From the NCBI GenBank assembly GCA_965117015.1, contig OZ220747.1, forward strand, positions 1,984,001 to 2,048,000: 64,000 nt of DNA, given 5' to 3'. The DNA is from Aldehydirespirator sp965117015. GTDB taxonomy: Bacteria; Actinomycetota; Acidimicrobiia; Acidimicrobiales; Aldehydirespiratoraceae. Of the stretch, positions 48,804 to 56,781 are shown in pieces. Position 1 is the first letter of the stretch. Every line of letters starts with the position of its first letter. Below the pieces are notes generated by a model. It made no database searches. It was given only the letters and a program-made list of their open reading frames with translations, and was not told the origin of the DNA. Both the position numbers and the translations under genes were made by a program.

Positions 48804-50315
48804 ATGGGTATTGAGGCGGCACGACAGGTTCGTGAAGGTTTGGCGGAGTTGATCCGGCTGGTGAACGATCCGGCTACTTCGACGTCGGAGCTGCGGGCGC
48901 TGCTGGGAGAGTGCAAGACATACGGCGGGCAGTTGACGGTGTTGCAGGCCGACGCGGCTGCTGGGCTCGCGGTGAGGGAGCGCCACGGCGATGGCGGTGT
49001 CGGGGTGTTGGCACAGGCCGCGGGCTTGTCGCGGCGAGACGCGGCGGGGCAGGTGAAGGTCGCGAAACAGTTGGAGTCGTTGCCTTCGGTGCGTGACGCG
49101 GTCGAGAACGGCGAGATCTCCGTCGCCAACGCCAAGGTGCTTGCAGGCACATCCGACAAGACCAGTTCCGAGCAGGTGGAGCACGACTCAGAGTTGTTGG
49201 CGAAAGCTGGCGAGCTGTCCCATGCGCAGTTCGTGCGCGAGGCGGGCCGGTGGGCGGCGCAGCGCCAGGTTGACGGCGGTGAGGAGCTGTACCGGCGGCA
49301 GCGGGCACGGCGGCGGTTGAGCATCTTCGATGGCGACGACGGGATGGTGTTGGTGCGGGGTGAGCTGGATCCGGTGACGGGCGCCAAGGTGCGCAAGCGG
49401 TTCCTCCAGGAGGCCGAGCGGTTGCGCCGGCTGGACCTGCACAGTCCCGGCGCAGACAAGCGCACCCTCAACCAGCGGATGGCCGACGCATTCGACACTT
49501 TGACCTCACACGGCAGCATCTACGCCAGGATCGATCACGCGACATCCGAAGCCGCCGACGGTAAGGGCGAGACCGCCAACGGCAAGGATGTCGGCGAGGC
49601 CGACGGGAATTGGCAGCGGTCGGGTCCCGTTTCGGCACTCCCCGCTGCCAATTCCCGGCCGACCCGCGGTGCCGATCGCAGTACCGGCACAGATAGCGGT
49701 CCCGGGGGCGGCACGAGTGGAGGCGGTGCCGCGGGCCGCGGCAGGTGTGGGTGTGGGCGCCGTCCGTCGGCTGACATCACCATCGTGCAGCACCTCGACG
49801 CGGCCGGCACCCGGGCGTTCGCGGAGATAGCCGGCGGCGAGGTGATCCCCCAGAGCGTGCTCGAGGAGCACTTCTGCAACGCGGCCATCAAAGGGGTGGT
49901 GTTCAGCTCTGAGGGGATGCCGTTGTGGCACGGCCACACCAAGCGGCGCGCCACCAAGGCCCAGATGAACGCGCTGCGGGCCCGTTACGGAGCCTGCGGC
50001 GGCTGCGGCGCCGACATGTGGATCTGTGATGGCCACCATGTCGAGCCGGTGTCCCGGGGTGGGCGAACTGATATTGACAACATGATGTTGTTGTGTTGGG
50101 CCTGCCACCAGAAGGTTCATCATCACGGCTGGCGGGAGGTGCCCGACGGGCGGGGGCTGTACACGATCGAGCCGCCTGAGCGGATCCGTCACGGACCCGC
50201 CCGCGCCCCCGATCCGCCACCCGCGAACGGGCCTCCACCCCGCAGCGATCCCCGATCGAAGCGACCTGTCACCGGGGTGCAGCCCCAACCACTGTTCGGG
50301 CAGGCGCTCGCTTGA
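48804..50315 (+). CDS. DUF222/HNH endonuclease domain protein (13E12-like family)
   Basis: A 503-residue member of the repeat-prone actinobacterial DUF222-HNH family. Residues 1-240 are the helical DUF222 part (AQAAGLSRRDAAGQVKVAKQLESLP, then ELDPVTGAKVRKRFLQEAERL). A variable glycine-rich region follows, then an HNH nuclease near residues 393-435 with a CxxC pair and DGHHVEPVSRGGRTD plus LLCWACHQKVHHH. The variable region carries a 48-bp palindromic element in frame (49607-49654). ATG 48804 follows a promoter directly. Genes of this family occur in multiple copies and are thought to be mobile. No intron or intein host is apparent here. Confidence 0.87.
   Translation: MGIEAARQVREGLAELIRLVNDPATSTSELRALLGECKTYGGQLTVLQADAAAGLAVRERHGDGGVGVLAQAAGLSRRDAAGQVKVAKQLESLPSVRDAVENGEISVANAKVLAGTSDKTSSEQVEHDSELLAKAGELSHAQFVREAGRWAAQRQVDGGEELYRRQRARRRLSIFDGDDGMVLVRGELDPVTGAKVRKRFLQEAERLRRLDLHSPGADKRTLNQRMADAFDTLTSHGSIYARIDHATSEAADGKGETANGKDVGEADGNWQRSGPVSALPAANSRPTRGADRSTGTDSGPGGGTSGGGAAGRGRCGCGRRPSADITIVQHLDAAGTRAFAEIAGGEVIPQSVLEEHFCNAAIKGVVFSSEGMPLWHGHTKRRATKAQMNALRARYGACGGCGADMWICDGHHVEPVSRGGRTDIDNMMLLCWACHQKVHHHGWREVPDGRGLYTIEPPERIRHGPARAPDPPPANGPPPRSDPRSKRPVTGVQPQPLFGQALA
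49607..49654. repeat. 48-bp palindromic element, copy C, inside the HNH gene
   Basis: GAATTGGCAGCGG and CCGCTGCCAATTC are perfect mirror arms, and including flanks the match is 16 bp (49604-49619 with 49642-49657). The length is divisible by three, so the reading frame stays open and the element encodes about 16 residues of the variable linker. Confidence 0.75.
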
Positions 50316-50415
50316 CTGCTGGCCGCATCGCTCAGCTGCTGGCCGCATTGCCTAACTGCCGGCAGCATCATCTGAGTGCTGGCCGCATCATCTGAGTGCC
50401 GGCAGCATCGCCGGA
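50316..50415. repeat. Five imperfect 20-bp tandem repeats
   Basis: Units of the form CTGCTGGCCGCATCnnCTnA begin at 50316, 50336, 50356, 50376 and 50396 with exact 20-bp spacing. Forms with GGCCGC and GGCAGC occur. They begin directly after the HNH stop codon and run to about 56 bp before the macro-domain gene. Not CRISPR: there are no spacers. Confidence 0.8.
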
Positions 50416-50471
50416 CCCTGCCCGAGGCCCGCATGGGCGCCATCCGCAGCACTGGTGGCGGAGCGGGCAGA

Positions 50472-51014
50472 ATGGCCGCCATGGACGGAGAGCCCGCTCG
50501 GGTGGAGGCTGACCGGTCGGGGCCAAGGCTCGAGGCTGGGCTGGGAGACATCACAGCCGAGCAGGTGGACGCCATCGTCAATGCGGCCAACTCGTCGCTG
50601 CTGGGCGGCGGGGGAGTGGACGGGGCCATACATCGGGCGGCCGGACCCGAACTGCTCGAGTTCTGCCGGGGACTGGGCGGCTGCGCGACTGGCGACGCCA
50701 AGATCACGCCCGGCTTCCGGCTGGCGGCTCGCTGGGTGATCCACACGGTCGGTCCGGTCTGGCACGGCGGCAACCAGGGTGAGCCTGATCTGCTGGCGTC
50801 GTGCTACCGGGAGTCGTTGGCTCGGGCCGACGAGGTCGGAGCCGAGTCGGTGGCATTCCCGGCCATCTCGACCGGCGTCTACGGCTACCCCACCGAGCCG
50901 GCGGCAGCCATAGCGGTCAGCACCGTGCGGACGACTCCGACCGGCGTCCGGGTCGTGCGCTTCGTGTGCTTCAACCAGCAGACCTGCGACGCCTACCAGG
51001 CGCTCCTCGGTTAG
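50472..51014 (+). CDS. Macro-domain ADP-ribose-binding protein (O-acetyl-ADP-ribose deacetylase-like)
   Basis: A 180-residue macro domain. The first loop GDITAEQVDAIVNAANSSLLGGGGVDGAIHRAAG has the Asn and GGGGVDGAIH signature of MacroD-type hydrolases, and ISTGVYGYP is the phosphate loop. These remove O-acetyl groups from ADP-ribose or mono-ADP-ribose from proteins. The start is ATG 50472, with ATG 50481 equally possible. Neither has a strong ribosome binding site. A longer frame would run through the 20-bp repeats and is rejected. Confidence 0.87.
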   Translation: MAAMDGEPARVEADRSGPRLEAGLGDITAEQVDAIVNAANSSLLGGGGVDGAIHRAAGPELLEFCRGLGGCATGDAKITPGFRLAARWVIHTVGPVWHGGNQGEPDLLASCYRESLARADEVGAESVAFPAISTGVYGYPTEPAAAIAVSTVRTTPTGVRVVRFVCFNQQTCDAYQALLG

Positions 51015-51092
51015 CGCCAGACCTAGCCGGCGACGCCCGGCATGAGTTGTAGGGTCTCGGCTTGAGCAGCCCCTACCAACGGTTTGCAGTAG

Positions 51093-51947
51093 ATGCCGCA
51101 GTTCGTTGACCCGCGCCCGCTGTACGAGACGGAAGCGCCACTCAGCACCCGGGTCAGGGCATTCGGGCGTTACCTCATCGTTGACCGCGCCTCCCAGGAC
51201 CTGTTCGGTGAGGCGACGCAGGCAATCGCCCGCCACTCGCCAATCATCGACATTGGGTGCGGCGTCGGTGCGCCGTTGCTGCCGGTAGGGCCGACGGCCA
51301 TGGACCGGCGGGATGTGATCGCCGGCGACATCTCGTTGCGCCAACTGCAGTCGATCCTCGGAGCCGCGTCCGAGCCTCTGCCGAACCTTCTTCAATTCGA
51401 CGCCGTCCAGCTTCCGTTCATGAGCGCATCGTTCGGCTGCGCAGTGGCCCGGCACATGCTCTATCACGTGCCCGATCCTCGACGGGCCGTGGCCGAGGCC
51501 GCCCGCGTGATACGCAGCGACGGACTCTTCGTCGCCACCACCAACAGCTCCAGCAGCCGCCCGGAGCTACAGAATGCACACACGGAGGCGGTGGCCGAAC
51601 TCGGCGGCCGGCTTGTCGAGCGGATGTCGACCAATTTCGATGCCGAATCCGGCGGCCGGAAGCTCAGCGGCTCGTTTCTTGAAGTGCAGGCGGAGCCATG
51701 GGCAGGCGTCCTCGCCTTCCCGACTGTGGACGCAGTGCTCGACTACTACCGGAGCACCGCGTACTTCAAGATGGCATTCGATTCCGAGGCGGACCGTGCT
51801 CTTCTCTCTGAGAGGGTCTCTGTGATCCTGAGATCGCAGTTCAGCGATGGTCCGGCACCTCTCACTGTCGGCGGAGCCGTCTTCATATGCCGAGGGCCCA
51901 TCCGCCAAGAGGGGCCGCAAGCGTCAGACCGCGATCCTGCGGTATAG
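51093..51947 (+). CDS. SAM-dependent class I methyltransferase
   Basis: A 284-residue methyltransferase_11-type protein. Motif I is IIDIGCGVGAPLLPV near residue 51. The acidic residue after strand 2 is in IAGDISLRQL, and FDAVQLPFMSASFGCAVARHMLYHVPDPRRAVAEAARVI covers motifs II-III. The substrate is unknown. Its C-terminal 24 bp overlap the end of the convergent TauD-like gene. Base composition is slightly less GC-rich than its neighbours. Confidence 0.8.
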   Translation: MPQFVDPRPLYETEAPLSTRVRAFGRYLIVDRASQDLFGEATQAIARHSPIIDIGCGVGAPLLPVGPTAMDRRDVIAGDISLRQLQSILGAASEPLPNLLQFDAVQLPFMSASFGCAVARHMLYHVPDPRRAVAEAARVIRSDGLFVATTNSSSSRPELQNAHTEAVAELGGRLVERMSTNFDAESGGRKLSGSFLEVQAEPWAGVLAFPTVDAVLDYYRSTAYFKMAFDSEADRALLSERVSVILRSQFSDGPAPLTVGGAVFICRGPIRQEGPQASDRDPAV

Positions 51948-52697
51948 CAGGCGGGGTTGGCGGTCGAAGTCGTTGACGGGATAGTGGAGTGTGAAGCAGT
52001 TGTCCCAGAGCACTAGCTGGCCTGGAACCCACCGGACGCGGCACGAGAACTCAGACTGAGTGATGTGCGCCTCGAGGAACTCGAGCAACGCCCTGCTCTC
52101 CTCGCTGGTCATGCCGTCGAACCGAGTCACGAACATGTTGTTGACGTACAACCCCTGGCGCCCGGATACCGGATGGCGTCGGACCACGGGGTGCACGGCG
52201 GTGAGGTCTCGGTGGTCCGGCCGACCCGGCCCGTCGTAGGAGTGGACTGCGTTCAGGCCGGCGAGCATCTGCTGCATCACAGGGCTGAGAGCTTCGAACG
52301 CGGCGATCGAACTCGCGAACAACGTGTCGCCGCCGACTGCCGGGACGGTTGCGGCATACAGACCGGTGATCTTCCCGCACGGGTCCTCGAACGTGGCGTC
52401 CGCGTGCCATCCGGAACCGCCAAAGAGAGCGCCGTCAGGATCCTTGCGAAGTTCGAGAACGGCCGGCAGGCCCGCAACGTGGACGACCCCCTGATCTTCG
52501 TGGTGGATGTGTGCCGGTCCGAACGCGTCCATGAAGGCATCGAGCGAGCGGGGGTCCATCGCTTGTCCTGGCAAGACGACGACGAGGTGGTCCGCAAGTG
52601 CGCTTCGTATGAGCTCGATCTCGCTGAGAGGCACGGGGTCGATTGCACTGCCGACGACCGCGCCGATGTGAGCGGTGAGGGTGGTGACTTCAACCAT
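51924..52697 (-). CDS. TauD/TfdA-family 2-oxoglutarate dioxygenase
   Basis: A 257-residue dioxygenase. The first iron ligands are H98 and D100 in GWHADATFED and the distal one is H238 in FTLHYPVND. The 2-oxoglutarate arginine is in RLLYRR. The family WDNR motif reads WDNC here, an unusual change. TauD-like enzymes hydroxylate taurine, phenoxy acids, alkyl sulfates or quaternary amines. It heads no operon of its own. It is the last of four same-strand genes (dehydrogenase, FAD oxidoreductase, amidase, TauD-like), so the set may degrade one N- or S-containing compound. Confidence 0.83.
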   Translation of the reverse strand: MVEVTTLTAHIGAVVGSAIDPVPLSEIELIRSALADHLVVVLPGQAMDPRSLDAFMDAFGPAHIHHEDQGVVHVAGLPAVLELRKDPDGALFGGSGWHADATFEDPCGKITGLYAATVPAVGGDTLFASSIAAFEALSPVMQQMLAGLNAVHSYDGPGRPDHRDLTAVHPVVRRHPVSGRQGLYVNNMFVTRFDGMTSEESRALLEFLEAHITQSEFSCRVRWVPGQLVLWDNCFTLHYPVNDFDRQPRLLYRRIAV

Positions 52698-52717
52698 CGC
52701 GCCATAGTGTGCCCGAG

Positions 52718-54133
52718 CTAATTGGGCAAGGCCACGTCAACGACAGCGGGGTTGATCGCTAGGACCTGCTCGATGTGACTGGCCAGTGAGAAGAGTTGCA
52801 GCTCCCCGTGAGGCCGCCCGATCAGCTGGATTCCGACCGGAAGACCGGTCCCGGTCCGGCCGCAGGGGATCGTGATGACCGGCAGCGTGGTGACGCTCAC
52901 GGCCGCGGCGATCGACAACCAGCGGTAGTACTCGCTCGGCGGCAGCCCGGCGCGGTAGCCGAAGTAGCGCTCCTCGACCGGGAACGGCACCACGCTGGCA
53001 GCCGGGCAGATCAGCAGGTCGTAGTCGCTCATGAAGTCAGCGGCGAGCTGGAAGATGCGTCCTTGCGCCGCGGTCGCGTCGCGTACGGCGTGGCCGTCGA
53101 GAGCGAGTCCCCGCTCGATGTTCCACACGAGCTCCGGCTTGAGGACATCACGGGCGTGGGGGAGTTCGGGTCCGAGGAGGGTGGCGAACATGAGCGCCCG
53201 CGGGACGTCGAAGGCCACTGGCGCCTCGGCCAGATCAGGGTGGTCGTCGACGACATCGACGCCGTCGCGCTCGAGGGCGCGCATCGCCCGGCTGCACACC
53301 TCGGCGACCTCCGGGGCGGTCTCGGTGACGCCTAGATCGACGCTGTAAGCCACCCGGGTCGCGGGCACCGGGGAGGCTGCGGCGCTGCGGAACGACTCCT
53401 GGGGCGGTGGCTTGCCGAGCCCGGCGCGGGGGCTCTCGCCCACCATCGCGTCGGCCAGCAGGGCAAGGTCGCCGATGTCGCGCGCCATCGGTCCCTGTTG
53501 AGAATGCACCTGGAACGGCACGACGCTCGGTCCGTTGGCGATCCGTCCCGGCGAGGGGCGCAGGCTGGTGATGCCGCAGAAACTGGCCGGGGTGCGCAGC
53601 GAGCCGGCCAGATCCGAGCCGTGCGCCAGCCAGGCCATGCCGGTGGCCACGGCCGCGGCCGCGCCGCCCGAGGATCCGCCGGCGGTGAGGCACAGGTCGT
53701 GCGGGTTGCGAGTGGCCCCGAAGACGTCGTTGAAGGTGTTCCCGCCCGCCCCGAACTCCGGGGTATTCGACTTGGCGTACACCACCGCGCCCTTCGCTTC
53801 GAGTGTCTCGACGATCACGTCGGATTCCTCCGGCACGAAGTCCGCTCGTAGACGTGACCCGTGGGTTGTTCTCACCCCGGCGACAGCCGTGAGGTCCTTG
53901 ATGGGAACCGGCAGGCCGGCCAGCACGCCGCGTTCGGCCGGTGGGACTGCCATGAGCCGGTCGGCGTGATCTCGGGCCCGGTCGAAGCAGCGGGTCGGCA
54001 ACGCATTGACCACGGGGTCGACGGTCTCGACTCGGGCCTGGACTGCGTCGAGGGCGTCGTGGGGGCTGAGATCACCCGATGCCAGGCGGGCGACGACCTC
54101 GCGGGCGCTCTGCCTGGTCAGATCGTCGATCAC
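52718..54133 (-). CDS. Amidase (amidase signature family)
   Basis: A 471-residue amidase. The Ser-cisSer-Lys triad is visible: the lysine in PVPIKDL, the cis-serine within TAGGSSGGAAAAV, and the nucleophile region GSDLAGSLRTPA. Family members hydrolyse amides such as acetamide, indoleacetamide or aryl amides. The substrate is unknown. GTG 54133 is the start. It is 49 bp downstream of the FAD oxidoreductase, with 17-bp tandem repeats in between. Confidence 0.88.
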   Translation of the reverse strand: MIDDLTRQSAREVVARLASGDLSPHDALDAVQARVETVDPVVNALPTRCFDRARDHADRLMAVPPAERGVLAGLPVPIKDLTAVAGVRTTHGSRLRADFVPEESDVIVETLEAKGAVVYAKSNTPEFGAGGNTFNDVFGATRNPHDLCLTAGGSSGGAAAAVATGMAWLAHGSDLAGSLRTPASFCGITSLRPSPGRIANGPSVVPFQVHSQQGPMARDIGDLALLADAMVGESPRAGLGKPPPQESFRSAAASPVPATRVAYSVDLGVTETAPEVAEVCSRAMRALERDGVDVVDDHPDLAEAPVAFDVPRALMFATLLGPELPHARDVLKPELVWNIERGLALDGHAVRDATAAQGRIFQLAADFMSDYDLLICPAASVVPFPVEERYFGYRAGLPPSEYYRWLSIAAAVSVTTLPVITIPCGRTGTGLPVGIQLIGRPHGELQLFSLASHIEQVLAINPAVVDVALPN

Positions 54134-54149
54134 GGGCGGGCTCGCCCGT

Positions 54150-54200
54150 CAGCCGTGGACTGACATCAGTCGTGGACTGACATCAGCCGTGGACTGACAT
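54150..54200. repeat. Three 17-bp tandem repeats at an operon junction
   Basis: CAGCCGTGGACTGACAT occurs at 54150-54166 and 54184-54200, with a one-base variant at 54167-54183. They cover the end of the FAD oxidoreductase gene, including its stop, and part of the gap before the amidase start. On the coding strand each unit offers ATG and the same SVHG-stop ending. Confidence 0.8.
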
Positions 54201-55502
54201 GGACGAGTTGGGGTTGATCTCCCGGTTGCGGCTGAAGGTGCTCATGTCGATGGGCAGGCCGGTGTAGCGGCCTTCGACCACGAGCGGGTCGGCGTCGTGG
54301 TCGTGGCCGGCCTCTACCGCCTCGATGAGCTCGGCCATGCAGTGTCCCGCCACGCCGGCGTTCTTGAACTGGTTGCCGCTGGTGCCGATGGCAACGTAGA
54401 AGCCGTCGAGATCGGTGCGGTCGTAGATCGGGATCCAGTCGTCGCTCACGTCGTACAGATCCACCACGCCCTTGCGCTCGTGAGGCACGCCTACCGGCGG
54501 TAGGCGCCGGCTCAGCCGCAGGACCTGCGCCTCCCACTGCTCGGCGCTGAGCCGCTGGTCGTAGTCGTCGGGGTCCACCCAGTCCTGGGGGTCGCAGCGG
54601 GGGTCGGTGCTGCCCACCAGGATGTGGTTGCCGGTCTCCGGGCGGAAGTAGATGCCGTTGTCGTCGTCGGCGATGTTGAAGCCGTCGTGCTCATAATCGA
54701 AGCTCTGCGGCCCCGGTGCGTGGTGCACTTCGTGACGGAGCGCCCTGGTCTTGATGTTCATCGAGTCGTAGACGCCGGCCATCTGGTTGATCAGGTACGA
54801 GTGAGGCCCGGCCACGTTCACCACGACCGGCGCGGCCACCGTTGTGCCGTCGTCGAGGGTCACGCTCGTGACCTGCCCGTTGCTCCGGCCGATACCGGTC
54901 ACGGCGGTGGCGAAGCGGAACTCGGCGCCGGCGGACTCCGCGGCCCGCTGCAGGTTGTGGGTGGTCAGCTGAGGGTCGCTCACGTAGCCCGCCTCGGGCG
55001 TGAAGATCGCGCCGGGCAGGTCCTCGGTGGCGTCGGCCCAGAAGTCGGGGTCGTCGGGCCGCTTCGGCGGTCCGAAGATGCCGGGGTCGAGGATTGGCAT
55101 TCGTCGTAGCAGTTCGGCTGTCGACCAGTCCTCGTAGGCAACCCCGATGGCGTCGAAGTGGGGGAGCACCTTCAGGTAGTGGCCGCCGGGGTCCTTCAGC
55201 ACCGCCATCCCGCACTGCTTGTAGGCGATGAGGCCGAGTTCGTCACCGGTTTCGAGGTAGTCGGGCCACTCCAGCCAGTACTGCAGTCCCTCGTACGACA
55301 TGGCCACGCCGGTGAAGGTGGAGTAGGTGAAGCGCACGATGGCGCACGAGTTGACGGTGGAGCCGAATCCCGCGGCCGGCAGCTTGTCCACGCACAGGGC
55401 GCGCCGTCCCCGCCGTCCGAGCTCGAAGGCGATGGCTGCGCCGATCACACCCGCGCCGACCACTACCGCGTCGAAGCTGTTGGCGGCTCGTTCAGATACC
55501 AC
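54183..55502 (-). CDS. FAD-dependent oxidoreductase (DAO/sarcosine-dehydrogenase-like)
   Basis: A 439-residue flavoprotein. The dinucleotide motif is DAVVVGAGVIGAAIAFELGRR near residue 10, and the FAD-binding C-terminal piece is GFYVAIGTSGNQFKNAG. It belongs to the D-amino-acid oxidase superfamily, which includes sarcosine, dimethylglycine and glycerol-3-phosphate oxidising enzymes. An N-methyl amine substrate fits the osmolyte theme of the window but is not shown. GTG 55502 lies inside the end of the dehydrogenase gene (11-bp overlap), so the two are coupled. Confidence 0.85.
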   Translation of the reverse strand: MVSERAANSFDAVVVGAGVIGAAIAFELGRRGRRALCVDKLPAAGFGSTVNSCAIVRFTYSTFTGVAMSYEGLQYWLEWPDYLETGDELGLIAYKQCGMAVLKDPGGHYLKVLPHFDAIGVAYEDWSTAELLRRMPILDPGIFGPPKRPDDPDFWADATEDLPGAIFTPEAGYVSDPQLTTHNLQRAAESAGAEFRFATAVTGIGRSNGQVTSVTLDDGTTVAAPVVVNVAGPHSYLINQMAGVYDSMNIKTRALRHEVHHAPGPQSFDYEHDGFNIADDDNGIYFRPETGNHILVGSTDPRCDPQDWVDPDDYDQRLSAEQWEAQVLRLSRRLPPVGVPHERKGVVDLYDVSDDWIPIYDRTDLDGFYVAIGTSGNQFKNAGVAGHCMAELIEAVEAGHDHDADPLVVEGRYTGLPIDMSTFSRNREINPNSSMSVHG

Positions 55503-56676
55503 GGTGGCGCTCGTTACGCATGTCGAAGGCGATCTTGACCCCACCCCGCCGGCCCGCCTCGGCGGCGTGGCCCAGCGCGTCGACGTAACGGTCGAGCGGG
55601 TAGAGGGCCGACACGAGCCGGTCGAAGGCGACCTTGCCGGCCAGTTCCATGGCCAGATCGAAGCTCGTGGCGAGCCGGCCGTCGGCGCGGACCTCGGTGC
55701 CGTAGGCGTAGCAGCCGGCCAACTCGATCTCGCGGTGCCACAGACCGGTCAGCTCCGCGGTCACGGTGGCGGGCATCCCCAGCATCAGCACCCGGCCCCG
55801 CGGCCGGCACAGCGACAGGGCCTCGGCCAGCGAGGCCGACGAGCCCACCGCGTCGATGACCACGTCGGCACCTCCCGAGAGGTGGTCGCCGACCATGAAG
55901 GTGCCGGTGGCCCGCCGCACAGCCCGCTTCAACTCGCCGGGCTCGACGGCTGAATCGGCGCCCAGTTCGAGAGCGAGCGCCCGCTGGGTGGAGTACCGGG
56001 CGCCGACCAGGATCGAGGCCGGTTCGGTCAGGCCCCGCAGGGCGGCCACCGCCAGCAGGCCCATCGTCCCGGCCCCGACCACGGCCACCGTGTCGCCGGG
56101 CTGCGCGCCGGATCGAAGCGCGGCGTGCACGCCCCCCGCCAACGGCTCGATCATCACGGCCAGCTCGTCGCTCATCCAGTCCGGGACGTCGTGCAGCTGC
56201 GAGTCGTGGGCCACCAGCTCGGTGGACCATCCGCCGCCGGTGGAACGGCAGAAACCGGTCTGGAGTCCTGGCTTGAGATGGCCGCTCATGAGATGCCGGT
56301 AGTCGTCGCCGTCGCCGGGAGCCGCCCCCGGATAGGGCAGGTCGAAGCCCCGTGCGGCGTGGCCCAGCACCGGCTCGACGATCACCCGGCGCCCCTCCGC
56401 GGTGTCGGCCACGATCTCGTGGCCGGGAACGAACGGGAATGAGACGTAGTCCTCGAAGTAGCGCGACGACTGGCCGTCGATCGTGGCCAGATCCGATCCG
56501 CAGATCCCGGTGAGCCGCGGGTAGATGCGCTGCCAGCCCTCGCCGGGCAGGTCGGGCGGGTCGCCGTTGATCAGCTTGAGCGGCCCCCAGGTCGCGCCCG
56601 CGCCGGGCCGCAGCCGCGACGCCAGGGCCGCGGCCGCGTAGCGGGCCTCCTTGCGTGAGAAGCGCAGCGCCTTCAC
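55492..56676 (-). CDS. Zinc-type medium-chain dehydrogenase
   Basis: A 394-residue MDR protein. The catalytic zinc ligands are probably the Cys of TGICGSDL and the His-Glu of PGHEIV. The dinucleotide motif is VVGAGTMGLLAV. The structural-zinc lobe lacks the usual four-cysteine array, so that zinc is probably absent. GTG 56676 opens VKALRFSRKEARYA, and GTG 56682 would add two residues. It leads a four-gene minus-strand cluster and is divergent from the LLM gene. Confidence 0.83.
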   Translation of the reverse strand: MKALRFSRKEARYAAAALASRLRPGAGATWGPLKLINGDPPDLPGEGWQRIYPRLTGICGSDLATIDGQSSRYFEDYVSFPFVPGHEIVADTAEGRRVIVEPVLGHAARGFDLPYPGAAPGDGDDYRHLMSGHLKPGLQTGFCRSTGGGWSTELVAHDSQLHDVPDWMSDELAVMIEPLAGGVHAALRSGAQPGDTVAVVGAGTMGLLAVAALRGLTEPASILVGARYSTQRALALELGADSAVEPGELKRAVRRATGTFMVGDHLSGGADVVIDAVGSSASLAEALSLCRPRGRVLMLGMPATVTAELTGLWHREIELAGCYAYGTEVRADGRLATSFDLAMELAGKVAFDRLVSALYPLDRYVDALGHAAEAGRRGGVKIAFDMRNERHRGI

Positions 56677-56781
56677 GAGCACGGATCGTAGCGAGATTGG
56701 AAGCCCTATGGATTGGGGCAGCACGGCCTCCGTTCGGGCCTCCCGTCTAGTGTTGGCGAGGATGAGGAGCCGTCGCGGCGC

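Noticed and set aside
48804..50315. Homing endonuclease or retron-type element
   Set aside because: The protein is a typical DUF222-HNH family member and no intron, intein or reverse transcriptase is present.
50316..50415. CRISPR array
   Set aside because: The repeats are contiguous with no spacers, and no cas genes are nearby. The same applies to the 45-, 18- and 17-bp tandem repeats.
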